Source of the DNA: Paramacrobiotus metropolitanus | Lineage: Eukaryota > Tardigrada > Eutardigrada > Parachela > Macrobiotidae | Assembly: GCF_019649055.1 (NCBI RefSeq) | Contig: NW_026570407.1 | Coordinates: 110,563 to 174,562, forward strand | Length of the DNA: 64,000 nt | Direction of reading: 5' to 3' | Shown here: positions 33,301 to 47,439 of the stretch, one piece after another | Layout: each line of letters starts with the position of its first letter | How positions within the stretch are numbered: position 1 is the first letter of the stretch | Made by a program: the position numbers and the translations under genes | The notes under the pieces: generated by a model | Seen by the model: the letters and a program-made list of their open reading frames with translations, nothing else | Databases searched by the model: none | Told to the model about the DNA's origin: nothing

Positions 33301-36300
33301 TAAGGGTTATTCGATGCGCTGAGCACGAATTTCAAGTCGGTTTGCAAAAAAAATTTCACCAGAAAAAGTTACTGTCAGACGTGTCACATTTTCGGCATGT
33401 TGTTAGAACTCAATAACTGCGTGGTGAAACTGCTCCAAAGTCTGCTTTTAATGGTTATTCTATGCGCTGAGCACGAATCTGAAATTGGTTTGCAAACAAA
33501 ATTTCACCAGAAAAAGTTACTGTCAGACGTGTCACATTTTCTCCATGTTGTCAGAACTCAATAACTACGTGGTAAAACTGCTCCAAGGTCTGCTTTTAAG
33601 GGTTATTCGATGCGCTGAGCACGAATTTCAAGTCGGTTTGCAAAAAAATTTCACCGAAAAAGTTATGGAAAACTTGACTTTTCACCGGCATTTTGGATCT
33701 CAATAACTACGTGGTGAAACTGCTCCAAAGTCTGCTTTTAAGGGTTATTCGATGCGCTGAGCACGAATTTCAAGTCGGTTTGCAAAAAAAATTTCAACGA
33801 AAAAAGTTATGGAAAACTTGCATTTTACCGGCATTTTGGATCTCAATAACTACGTGGTGAAACTGCTCCAAAGTCTGCTTTTAAGGGTTATTCGATGCGC
33901 TGAGCACGAATTTCAAGTCGGTTTGCAAGAAAAATTTCACCGAAAAAAGTTATGGAAAACTTGACTTTTCACCGGCATTTCTGGATCTCAATAACTACGT
34001 GGTGAAACTGCTCCAAAGTCTGCATTTAAGGGTTATTTGATGCGCTGAGCACGAATCTGAAATCGGTTTGCAAAAAAAATTTCACCAGAAAAAGTTACTG
34101 TCAGACGTGTCACATTTTCGGCATGTTGTTAGAACTCAATAACTGCGTGGTGAAACTGCTCCAAAGTCTACTTTTAAGGGTTATTCGATGCGCTTAGCAC
34201 GAATTTCAAGTCGGTTTGCAAAAAAAATTTCACCAGAAAAAGTTACTGTCAGACGTGTCACATTTTCGCCATGTTGTCAGAACTCAGTAACTACGTGGTA
34301 AAACTGCTCCAAGGTCTGCTTTTAAGGGTTATTCGATGCGCTGAGCACGAATCTGAAATCGGTTTGCAAAAAAAATTTCACCAGAAAAAGTTACTGTCAG
34401 ACGTGTCACATTTTCGCCATGTTGTCAGAACTCGATAGCTACGTGGTGAAACTGCTCCAAAGTCTGCTTCTAAGGGTTATTTGATGCGCTGAGCACAAAT
34501 TTCAAATCGGTTTGCAAAAAAATTTCACCGAAAAAGTTACGGAAAACTTGACTTTTCACCGGCATTTTGGATCTCAATAACTACGTGGTGAAACTGCTCC
34601 AAAGTCTGCTTTTAAGGGTTATTCGATGCGCTGAGCACGAATCTGAAAGTCGGTTTGCAAAAAAATTTCACCAGAAAAAGTTGCTGTCAGACGTGTCACA
34701 TTTTCGCCATGTTGTCAGAACTCAATAACTACGTGGTGAAACTGCTCCAAGGTCTGCTTTTAAGGGTTATTCGATGCGCTGAGCACGAATTTCAAGTCGG
34801 TTTGCAAAAAAATTTCACCGAAAAAGTTATGGAAAACTTGCATTTTTCACCGGCATTTTGGATCTCAATAACTACGTGGTGAAACTGCTCCAAAGTCTGC
34901 TTTTAAGGGTTATTCGATGCGCTGAGCACGAATTTCAAGTCGGTTTGCAAAAAAAATTTCACCGAAAAAGTTATGGAAAACTTGACTTTTCACCGGCATT
35001 TTGGATCTCAATAACTACGTGGTGAAACTGCTCCAAAGTCTGCTTTTAAGGGTTATTCGATGCGCTGAGCACGAATTTCAAGTCGGTTTGCAAAAAATTT
35101 CAACGAAAAAAGTTATGGAAAACTTGCATTTTTACCGGCATTTTTGGATCTCAATAACTACGTGGTGAAACTGCTCCAAAGTCTGCTTTTAAGGGTTATT
35201 CGATGCGCTGAGCACGAATTTCAAGTCGGTTTGCAAAAAAATTTCACCGAAAAAGTTACGGAAAACTTGACTTTTCACCGGCATTTTTGGATCTCAATAA
35301 CTGCGTGGTGAAACTGCTCCAAAGTCTGCTTTTATGAGTTATTCGATGCGCTGAGCACGAATCTAAAATTGGTTTGCAAAAAAAATTTCACCAGAAAAAG
35401 TTACTGTCAGACGTGTCACATTTTCGCCATGTTGTCAGAACTCAGTAACTACGTGGTAAAACTGCTCCAAGGTCTGCTTTTAAGGGTTATTCGATGCGCT
35501 GAGCACGAATTTCAAGTCGGTTTGCGAAAAAAATTTCACCGAAAAAAGTTATGGAAAACGTGACTTTTCACCGGCATTTTTGGATCTCAATAACTACGTG
35601 GTGAAACTGCTCCAAAGTCTGCTTTTAAGGGTTATTCGATGCGCTGAGCACGAATTTCAAGTCGGTTTGCAAAAAAAATTTCAACGAAAAAAGTTACGGA
35701 AAACTTGACTTTTCACCGGCATTTTTGGATCTCAATAACTGCGTGGTGAAACTGCTCCAAAGTCTGCTTTTAAGAGTTATTCGATGCGCTGAGCACGAAT
35801 CTAAAATTGGTTTGCAAAAAATATTTCACCAGAAAAAGTTACTGTCAGACGTGTCACATTTTCGGCATGTTGTTAGAACTCATTAACTGCGTGGTAAAAC
35901 TGCCCCAAAGTCTGCTTTTAATGGTTATTCTATGCGGTGAGCACGAATCTGAAATTGGTTTGCAAAAAAAATTTCAGCAGAAAAAGTTACTGTCAGACGT
36001 GTCACATTTTCGCCATGTTGTCAGAACTCAATAACTACGTGGTAAAACTGCTCCAAAGTCTGCTTTAAGGGTTATTCGATGCGCTGAGCACGAATCTGAA
36101 ATCGGTTTGCAAAAAATTTCACCAGAAAAAGTTACTGTCAGACGTGTCACATTTTCTCCATGTTGTCAGAACTCAATAACTACGTGGTGAAACTGCTCCA
36201 AAGTCTGCTTTTAAGGGTTATTCGATGCGCTGAGCACGAATTTCAAGTCGGTTTGCAAAAAAATTTCACCGAAAAAGTTATGGAAAACTTGACTTTTCAC

Positions 36301-39300
36301 CGGCATTTTGGATCTCAATAACTACGTGGTGAAACTGCTCCAAAGTCTGCTTTTAAGGGTTATTCGATGCGCTGAGCACGAATTTCAAGTCAGTTTGCAA
36401 AAAAATTTCAACGAAAAAAGTTATGGAAAACTTGACTTTTGACCGGCATTTTTGGATCTCAATAACTACGTGGTGAAACTGCTACAAAGTCTGCTTTAAA
36501 TGGTTATTCGATGCGCTGAGCACGAATCTGAAATCGGTTTGCAAAAAAAATTTCACCAGAAAAAAGTTACTGTCAGACGTGTCACATTTTCGCCATGTTG
36601 TCAGATCTCAATAACTACGTGGTGAAACTGCTCCAAAGTCTGCTTTTAAGGGTTATTCGATGCGCTGAGCACGAACTTCAAGTCGGTTTGCAAAAAAATT
36701 TCACCGAAAAAAGTTATGGAAAACTTGACTTTTCACCGGCATTTTTGGATCTCAATAACTACGTGGTGAAACTGCTCCAAAGTCTGCTTTTTAGGGTTAT
36801 TTGATGCGCTGAGCACGAATCTGAAATCAGTTTGCAAAAAAAATTTCACCAGAAAAAGTTGCTGTCAGACGTGTCACATTTTCGCCATGTTGTCAGAACT
36901 CAATAACTGCGTGGTGAAACTGCTCCAAAGTCTGCTTTTAAGAGTTATTCGATGCGCTGAGCACGAATCTAAAATTGGTTTGCAAAAAAAATTTCACCAG
37001 AAAAAGTTACTGTCAGACGTGTCACATTTTCGCCATGTTGTCAGAACTCAGTAACTACGTGGTAAAACTGCTCCAAAGTCTGCTTTTAAGGGTTATTCGA
37101 TGCGCTGAGCACGAATTTCAAGTCGGTTTGCGAAAAAATTTCACCGAAAAAGTTATGGAAAACGACTTTTCACCGGCATTTTGGATCTCAATAACTACGT
37201 GGTGAAACTGCTCCAAAGTCTGCTTTTAAGGGTTATTCGATGCGCTGAGCACGAATTTCAAATCGGTTTGCAAAAAAATTTCACCAGAAAAAGTTATGGA
37301 AAACTTGCATTTTTACCGGCATTTTGGATCTCAATAACTACGTGGTGAAACTGCTCCAAAGTCTGCTTTTAAGGGTTATTCGATGCGCTGAGCACGAATT
37401 TCAAGTCGGTTTGCAAAAAAATTTCACCGAAAAAGTTATGGAAAACTTGACTTTTCACCGGCATTTTGGATCTCAATAACTACGTGGTGAAACTGCTCCA
37501 AAGTCTGCTTTTAAGGGTTATTCGATGCGCTGAGCACGAATCTGAAATCGGTTTGCAAAAAAATTTCACCAGAAAAAGTTACTGTCAGACGTGTCACATT
37601 TTCGCCATGTTGTCAGAACTCAATAACTACGTGGTGAAACTGCTCCAAAGTCTGCTTTTAAGGGTTATTCGATGCGCTGAGCACGAATCTGAAGTCAGTT
37701 TGCAAAAAAATTTCACCAGAAAAAGTTACTGTCAGACGTGTCACATTTTCGCCATGTTGGTTGATCTCAATAACTACGTGGTGAAACTGCTCCAAAGTCT
37801 GCTTTTAAGGGTTATTCGATGCGCTGAGCACGAATCTGAAATCGGTTTGCAAAAAAAATTTCACCAGAAAAAGTTACTGTCAGACGTGTCACATTTTCGC
37901 CATGTTGTCAGAACTCAATAACTACGTGGTGAAACTGCTCCAAAGTCTGCTTTTAAGGGTTATTCGATGCGCTGAGCACGAATCTGAAATCGGTTTGCAA
38001 AAAAAATTTCACCAGAAAAAGTTACTGTCAGACGTGTCACATTTTCGCCATGTTGTCAGAACTCAATAACTACGTGGTGAAACTGCTCCAAAGTCTGCTT
38101 TTAAGGGTTATTCGATGCGCTGAGCACGAATTTCAAGTCGGTTTGCAAAAAAATTTCACCGAAAAAGTTATGGAAAACTTGACTTTTCACCGGCATTTTG
38201 GATCTCAATAACTACGTGGTGAAACTGCTCCAAAGTCTGCTTTTAAGGGTTATTCGATGCGCTGAGCACGAATTTCAAGTCGGTTTGCAAAAAAATTTCA
38301 CCGAAAAAAGTTATGGAAAACTTGACTTTTCACCGGCATTTTGGATCTCAATAACTACGTGGTGAAACTGCTCCAAAGTCTGCTTTTAAGGGTTATTCGA
38401 TGCGCTGAGCACGAATTTCAAGTCGGTTTGCAAAAAAATTTCACCGAAAAAAGTTATGTAGACGTGTCACATTTTCGCCATGTTGTCAGATCTCAATAAC
38501 TACGTGGTGAAACTGCTCCAAAGTCTGCTTTTAAGGGTTATTCGATGCGCTGAGCACGAATTTCAAGTCGGTTTGCAAAAAAAATTTCACCGAAAAAAGT
38601 TACGGAAAACTTGACTTTTCACCGGCATTTTTGGATCTCAATAACAACGTGGTGAAACTGCTCCAAAGTCTGCTTTTAAGGGTTATTCGATGCGCTGAGC
38701 ACGAATCTGAAATCAGTTTGCAAAAAAAATTTCACCAGAAAAAGTTGCTGTCAGACGTGTCACATTTTCGCCATGTTGTCAGAACTCAATAACTGCGTGG
38801 TGAAACTGCTCCAAAGTCTGCTTTTTGAGTTATTCGATGCGCTGAGCACGAATCTGAAGTCGGTTTGCAAAAAAATTTCACCAGAAAAAGTTGCTGTCAG
38901 ACGTGTCACATTTTCGCCATGTTGTCAGATCTCAATAACTACGTGGTGAAACTGCTCCAAAGTCTGCTTTTAAGGGTTATTCGATGCGCTGAGCACGAAT
39001 TTCAAGTCGGTTTGCAAAAAAATTTCACCGAAAAAGTTATGGAAAACTTGACTTTTCACCGGCATTTTGGATCTCAATAACTACGTGGTGAAACTGCTCC
39101 AAAGTCTGCTTTTAAGGGTTATTCGATGCGCTGAGCACGAATTTCAAGTCGGTTTGCAAAAAAATTTCACCGAAAAAGTTATGGAAAACTTGCATTTTTA
39201 CCGGCATTTTGGATCTCAATAACTACGTGGTGAAACTGCTCCAAAGTCTGCTTTTAAGGGTTATTCGATGCGCTGAGCACGAATTTCAAGTCGGTTTGCA

Positions 39301-42300
39301 AAAAAATTTCACCGAAAAAGTTATGGAAAACTTGACTTTTCACCGGCATTTTGGATCTCAATAACTACGTGGTGAAACTGCTCCAAAGTCTGCTTTTAAG
39401 GGTTATTCGATGCGCTGAGCACGAATCTGAAATCGGTTTGCAAAAAAATTTCACCGAAAAAGTTACTGTCAGACGTGTCACATTTCGGCATGTTGTTAGA
39501 ACTCAATAACTACGTGGTGAAACTGCTCCAAAGTCTGCTTTTAAGGGTTATTCGATGCGCTGAGCACGAATCTGAAATCAGTTTGCAAAAAAATTTCACC
39601 AGAAAAAGTTACTGTCAGACGTGTCACATTTTCGCCATGTTGTCAGAACTCAATAACTACGTGGTGAAACTGCTCCAAAGTCTGCTTTTAAGGGTTATTC
39701 GATGCGCTGAGCACGAATTTCAAGTCGGTTTGCAAAAAAATTTCACCGAAAAAAGTTATGGAAAACTTGACTTTTCACCGGCATTTTGGATCTCAATAAC
39801 TACGTGGTGAAACTGCTCCAAAGTCTGCTTTTAAGGGTTATTCGATGCGCTGAGCACGAATTTCAAGTCAGTTTGCAAAAAAATTTCACCAGAAAAAGTT
39901 ATGGAAAACTTGACATTTTCACCGGCATTTTGGATCTCAATAACTACGTGGTGAAACTGCTCCAAAGTCTGCTTTTAAGGGTTATTCGATGCGCTGAGCA
40001 CGAATTTCAAGTCGGTTTGCAAAAAAAATTTCACCGAAAAAGTTATGGAAAACTTGACTTTTCACCGGCATTTTGGATCTCAATAACTACGTGGTGAAAC
40101 TGCTCCAAAGTCTGCTTTTAAGGGTTATTCGATGCGCTGAGCACGAATTTCAAGTCAGTTTGCAAAAAAATTTCACCGAAAAAGTTATGGAAAACTTGAC
40201 ATTTTTCACCGGCATTTTGGATCTCAATAACTACGTGGTGAAACTGCTCCAAAGTCTGCTTTTAAGGGTTATTCGATGCGCTGAGCACGAATTTCAAGTC
40301 GGTTTGCAAGAAAAAATTTCACCGAAAAAGTTATGGAAAACTTGACTTTTCACCGGCATTTTGGATCTCAATAACTACGTGGTGAAACTGCTCCAAAGTC
40401 TGCTTTTAAGGGTTATTCGATGCGCTGAGCACGAATCTGAAATCGGTTTGCAAAAAAATTTCACCAGAAAAAGTTACTGTCAGACGTGTCACATTTTCGC
40501 CATGTTGTCAGAACTCAATAACTACGTGGTGAAACTGCTCCAAAGTCTGCTTTTAAGGGTTATTCGATGCGCTGAGCACGAATTTCAAGTCGGTTTGCAA
40601 AAAAATTTCACCAGAAAAAGTTACTGTCAGACGTGTCACATTTTCGCCATGTTGTCAGAACTCAATAACTACGTGGTGAAACTGCTCCAAAGTCTGCTTT
40701 TAAGGGTTATTCGATGCGCTGAGCACAGATCTGAAGTCGGTTTGCAAAAAAAATTTCACCAGAAAAAGTTACTGTCAGACGTGTCACATTTTCGCCATGT
40801 TGTCAGAACTCAATAACTACGTGGTGAAACTGCTCCAAAGTCTGCTTTTAAGGGTTATTCGATGCGCTGAGCACGAATTTCAAGTCAGTTTGCAAAAAAA
40901 TTTCACCGAAAAAGTTATGGAAAACTTGACTTTTCACCGGCATTTTGGATCTCAATAACTACGTGGTGAAACTGCTCCAAAGTCTGCTTTTAAGGGTTAT
41001 TCGATGCGCTGAGCACGAATTTCAAGTCGGTTTGCAAAAAAATTTCACCGAAAAAAGTTATGGAAAACTTGCATTTTCACCGGCATTTTGGATCTCAATA
41101 ACTACGTGGTGAAACTGCTCCAAAGTCTGCTTTTAAGGGTTATTCGATGCGCTGAGCACGAATTTCAAGTCAGTTTGCAAAAAAATTTCACCGAAAAAAG
41201 TTATGGAAAACTTGACATTTTCACCGGCATTTTGGATCTCAATAACTACGTGGTGAAACTGCTCCAAAGTCTGCTTTTAAGGGTTATTCGATGCGCTGAG
41301 CACGAATTTCAAGTCGGTTTGCAAAAAAAATTTCACCGAAAAAGTTATGGAAAACTTGACTTTTCACCGGCATTTTGGATCTCAATAACTACGTGGTGAA
41401 ACTGCTCCAAAGTCTGCTTTTAAGGGTTATTCGATGCGCTGAGCACGAATCTGAAATCGGTTTGCAAAAAAAATTTCACCGAAAAAGTTACTGTCAGACG
41501 TGTCACATTTTCACCGGCATGTTGTCAGAACTCAATAACTACGTGGTGAAACTGCTCCAAAGTCTGCTTTTAAGGGTTATTCGATGCGCTGAGCACGAAT
41601 TTCAAGTCGGTTTGCAAAAAAAATTTCACTAGAAGAAGTTACTGTCAGACGTGTCACATTTTCGCCATGTTGTCAGAACTCAATAACTACGTGGTGAAAC
41701 TGCTCCAAAGTCTGCTTTTAAGGGTTATTCGATGCGCTGAGCACGAATTTCAAGTCAGTTTGCAAAAAAAATTTCACCAGAAGAAGTTACTGTCAGACGT
41801 GTCACATTTTCGCCATGTTGTCAGAACTCAATAACTACGTGGTGAAACTGCTCCAAAGTCTGCTTTTAAGGGTTATTCGATGCGCTGAGCACGAATTTCA
41901 AGTCGGTTTGCAAAAAAATTTCACCGAAAAAGTTATGGAAAACTTGACTTTTCACCGGCATTTTGGATCTCAATAACTACGTGGTGAAACTGCTCCAAAG
42001 TCTGCTTTTAAGGGTTATTCGATGCGCTGAGCACGAATTTCAAGTCAGTTTGCAAAAAATTTCACCGAAAAAGTTATGGAAAACTTGCATTTTCACCGGC
42101 ATTTTGGATCTCAATAACTACGTGGTGAAACTGCTCCAAAGTCTGCTTTTAAGGGTTATTCGATGCGCTGAGCACGAATTTCAAGTCGGTTTGCAAAAAA
42201 ATTTCACCGAAAAAGTTATGGAAAACTTGACTTTTCACCGGCATTTTGGATCTCAATAACTACGTGGTGAAACTGCTCCAAAGTCTGCTTTTAAGGGTTA

Positions 42301-45300
42301 TTCGATGCGCTGAGCACGAATCTGAAATCAGTTTGCAAAAAAATTTCACCAGAAAAAGTTACTGTCAGACGTGTCACATTTTCGCCATGTTGTCAGAACT
42401 CAATAACTACGTGGTGAAACTGCTCCAAAGTCTGCTTTTAAGGGTTATTCGATGCGCTGAGCACGAATTTCAAGTCGGTTTGCAAAAAAATTTCACCAGA
42501 AGAAGTTACTGTCAGACGTGTCACATTTTCGCCATGTTGTCAGAACTCAATAACTACGTGGTGAAACTGCTCCAAAGTCTGCTTTTAAGGGTTATTCGAT
42601 GCGCTGAGCACGAATTTTAAGTCAGTTTGCAAAAAAATTTCACCGAAAAAGTTACTGTCAGACGTGTCACATTTTCGCCATGTTGTCAGAACTCAATAAC
42701 TACGTGGTGAAACTGCTCCAAAGTCTGCTTTTAAGGGTTATTCGATGCGCTGAGCACGAATTTCAAGTCGGTTTGCAAAAAAATTTCACCGAAAAAAGTT
42801 ATGGAAAACTTGACTTTTCACCGGCATTTTGGATCTCAATAACTACGTGGTGAAACTGCTCCAAAGTCTGCTTTTAAGGGTTATTCGATGCGCTGAGCAC
42901 GAATTTCAAGTCGGTTTGCAAAAAAATTTCACCGAAAAAGTTATGGAAAACTTGACTTTTCACCGGCATTTTGGATCTCAATAACTACGTGGTGAAACTG
43001 CTCCAAAGTCTGCTTTTAAGGGTTATTCGATGCGCTGAGCACGAATCTGAAATCGGTTTGCAAAAAAATTTCACCAGAAAAAGTTACTGTCAGACGTGTC
43101 ACATTTTCGCCATGTTGTCAGAACTCAATAACTACGTGGTGAAACTGCTCCAAGGTCTGCTTTTAAGGGTTATTCGATGCGCTGAGCACGAATTTCAAGT
43201 CGGTTTGCAAAAAAATTTCACTGAAAAAGTTACTGTCAGACGTGTCACATTTTCGCCATGTTGTCAGAACTCAATAACTACGTGGTGAAACTGCTCCAAA
43301 GTCTGCTTTTAAGGGTTATTCGATGCGCTGAGCACGAATTTCAAGTCGGTTTGCAAAAAAATTTCACCGAAAAAGTTACTGTCAGACGTGTCACATTTTC
43401 GCCATGTTGTCAGAACTCAATAACTACGTGGTGAAACTGCTCCAAAGTCTGCTTTTAAGGGTTATTCGATGCGCTGAGCACGAATTTCAAGTCGGTTTGC
43501 AAAAAAATTTCACCGAAAAAGTTATGGAAAACTTGACTTTTCACCGGCATTTTGGATCTCAATAACTACGTGGTGAAACTGCTCCAAAGTCTGCTTTTAA
43601 GGGTTATTCGATGCGCTGAGCACGAATTTCAAGTCAGTTTGCAAAAAAATTTCACCGAAAAAAGTTATGGAAAACTTGCATTTTCACCGGCATTTTTGGA
43701 TCTCAATAACTACGTGGTGAAACTGCTCCAAAGTCTGCTTTTAAGGGTTATTCGATGCGCTGAGCACGAATTTCAAGTCAGTTTGCAAAAAAATTTCACC
43801 GAAAAAAGTTATGGAAAACTTGACTTTTCACCGGCATTTTGGATCTCAATAACTACGTGGTGAAACTGCTGCAAAGTCTAAATTTAAGGGTTATTTGATG
43901 CGCTGAGCACGAATCTGAAATCAGTTTGCAAAAAAAATTTCACCAGAAAAAGTTACTGTCAGACGTGTCACATTTTCGGCATGTTGTTAGAACTCAATAA
44001 CTGCGTGGTGAAACTGCTCCAAAGTCTGCTTTTAAGGGTTATTCGATGCGCTGAGCACGAATTTCAAGTCAGTTTGCAAAAAAAATTTCACTAGAAGAAG
44101 TTACTGTCAGACGTGTCACATTTTCGCCATGTTGTCAGAACTCAATAACTACGTGGTGAAACTGCTCCAAAGTCTGCTTTTAAGGGTTATTCGATGCGCT
44201 GAGCACGAATTTCAAGTCGGTTTGCAAAAAAATTTCACCAGAAAAAGTTACTGTCAGACGTGGTCACATTTTCGCCATGTTGTCAGAACTCAATAACTAC
44301 GTGGTGAAACTGCTCCAAAGTCTGCTTTTAAGGGTTATTCGATGCGCTGAGCACGAATTTCAAGTCGGTTTGCAAAAAAATTTCACCGAAAAAGTTATGG
44401 AAAACTTGACTTTTCACCGGCATTTTGGATCTCAATAACTACGTGGTGAAACTGCTCCAAAGTCTGCTTTTAAGGGTTATTCGATGCGCTGAGCACGAAT
44501 TTCAAGTCAGTTTGCAAAAAAAATTTCACCGAAAAAGTTATGGAAAACTTGACATTTTCACCGGCATTTTGGATCTCAATAACTACGTGGTGAAACTGCT
44601 CCAAAGTCTGCTTTTAAGGGTTATTCGATGCGCTGAGCACGAATTTCAAGTCGGTTTGCAAAAAAATTTCACCGAAAAAAGTTATGGAAAACTTGACTTT
44701 TCACCGGCATTTTGGATCTCAATAACTACGTGGTGAAACTGCTCCAAAGTCTGCTTTTAAGGGTTATTTGATGCGCTGAGCACGAATCTGAAGTCGGTTT
44801 GCAAAAAAATTTCACCAGAAAAAGTTACTGTCAGACGTGTCACATTTTCGGCATGTTGTTAGAACTCAATAACTACGTGGTGAAACTGCTCCAAAGTCTG
44901 CTTTTAAGGGTTATTCGATGCGCTGAGCACGAATTTCAAGTCGGTTTGCAAAAAAATTTCACCAGAAAAAGTTACTGTCAGACGTGTCACATTTTCGCCA
45001 TGTTGTCAGAACTCAATAACTACGTGGTGAAACTGCTCCAAAGTCTGCTTTTAAGGGTTATTCGATGCGCTGAGCACGAATTTCAAGTCGGTTTGCAAAA
45101 AAAATTTCACTCGAAAAAGTTACTGTCAGACGTGTCACATTTTCGCCATGTTGTCAGAACTCAATAACTACGTGGTGAAACTGCTCCAAAGTCTGCATTT
45201 AAGGGTTATTCGATGCGCTGAGCACGAATTTCAGAATCGGTTTGCAAAAAAATTTCACCGAAAAAGTTACTGTCAGACGTGTCACATTTTCGGCATGTTG

Positions 45301-47439
45301 CAGAACTCAATAACTGCGTGGTGAAACTGCTCCAAAGTCTGCTTTTAAGGGTTATTCGATGCGCTGAGCACGAATTTCAAGTCGGTTTGCAAAAAAATTT
45401 CACCGAAAAAGTTATGGAAAACTTGACTTTTCACCGGCATTTTGGATCTCAATAACTACGTGGTGAAACTGCTCCAAAGTCTGCTTTTAAGGGTTATTCG
45501 ATGCGCTGAGCACGAATCTGAAATCGGTTTGCAAAAAAATTTCACCGAAAAAGTTACTGTCAGACGTGTCACATTTTCGGCATGTTGTCAGAACTCAATA
45601 ACTGCGTGGTGAAACTGCTCCAAAGTCTGCTTTTAAGGGTTATTCGATGCGCTGAGCACGAATTTCAAGTCGGTTTGCAAAAAAATTTCACCGAAAAAAG
45701 TTATGGAAAACTTGACTTTTCACCGGCATTTTGGATCTCAATAACTACGTGGTGAAACTGCTCCAAAGTCTGCTTTTAAGGGTTATTCGATGCGCTGAGC
45801 ACGAATCTGAAATCGGTTTGCAAAAAAATTTCACCGAAAAAGTTACTGTCAGACGTGTCACATTTTCGGCATGTTGGATCTCAATAACTACGTGGTGAAA
45901 CTGCTCCAAAGTCTGCTTTTAAGGGTTATTCGATGCGCTGAGCACGAATTTCAAGTCGGTTTGCAAAAAAAATTTCACCGAAAAAGTTACTGTCAGACGT
46001 GTCACATTTTCGCCATGTTGTCAGAACTCAATAACTACGTGGTGAAACTGCTCCAAAGTCTGCTTTTAAGGGTTATTCGATGCGCTGAGCACGAATCTGA
46101 AGTCGGTTTGCAAAAAAATTTCACCGAAAAAGTTACTGTCAGACGTGTCACATTTTCGCCATGTTGTCAGAACTCAATAACTACGTGGTGAAACTGCTCC
46201 AAAGTCTGCTTTTAAGGGTTATTCGATGCGCTGAGCACGAATTTCAAGTCGGTTTGCAAAAAAATTTCACCGAAAAAGTTATGGAAAACTTGACTTTTCA
46301 CCGGCATTTTGGATCTCAATAACTACGTGGTGAAACTGCTCCAAAGTCTGCTTTTAAGGGTTATTCGATGCGCTGAGCACGAATTTCAAGTCGGTTTGCA
46401 AAAAAATTTCACCGAAAAAGTTATGGAAAACTTGACATTTTCACCGGCATTTTGGATCTCAATAACTACGTGGTGAAACTGCTCCAAAGTCTGCTTTTAA
46501 GGGTTATTCGATGCGCTGAGCACGAATTTCAAGTCAGTTTGCAAAAAAATTTCACCGAAAAAGTTATGGAAAACTTGACCATTTTCACCGGCATTTTGGA
46601 TCTCAATAACTACGTGGTGAAACTGCTCCAAAGTCTGCTTTTAAGGGTTATTCGATGCGCTGAGCACGAATTTCAAGTCGGTTTGCAAAAAAATTTCACC
46701 GAAAAAGTTATGGAAAACTTGACTTTTCACCGGCATTTTGGATCTCAATAACTACGTGGTGAAACTGCTCCAAAGTCTGCTTTTAAGGGTTATTCGATGC
46801 GCTGAGCACGAATCTGAAATCGGTTTGCAAAAAAATTTCACCGAAAAAGTTACTGTCAGACGTGTCACATTTTCGGCATGTTTGGAACTCAATAACTACG
46901 TGGTGAAACTGCTCCAAAGTCTGCTTTTAAGGGTTATTCGATGCGCTGAGCACGAATTTCAAGTCGGTTTGCAAAAAATTTCACCGAAAAAAGTTATGGA
47001 AAACTTGACTTTTCACCGGCATTTTGGATCTCAATAACTACGTGGTGAAACTGCTCCAAAGTCTGCTTTTAAGGGTTATTTGATGCGCTGAGCACGAATC
47101 TGAAATCGGTTTGCAAAAAAAATTTCACCAGAAAAAGTTACTGTCAGACGTGTCACATTTTCGGCATGTTGTTAGAACTCAATAACTGCGTGGTGAAACT
47201 GCTCCAAAGTCTGCTTTTAAGGGTTATTCGATGCGCTGAGCACGAATTTCAAGTCGGTTTGCAAAAAAAATTTCACTCGAAGAAGTTACTGTCAGACGTG
47301 TCACATTTTCGCCATGTTGTCAGAACTCAATAACTACGTGGTGAAACTGCTCCAAAGTCTGCTTTTAAGGGTTATTCGATGCGCTGAGCACGAATTTCAA
47401 GTCGGTTTGCAAAAAAAATTTCACCGAAAAAAGTTATGG

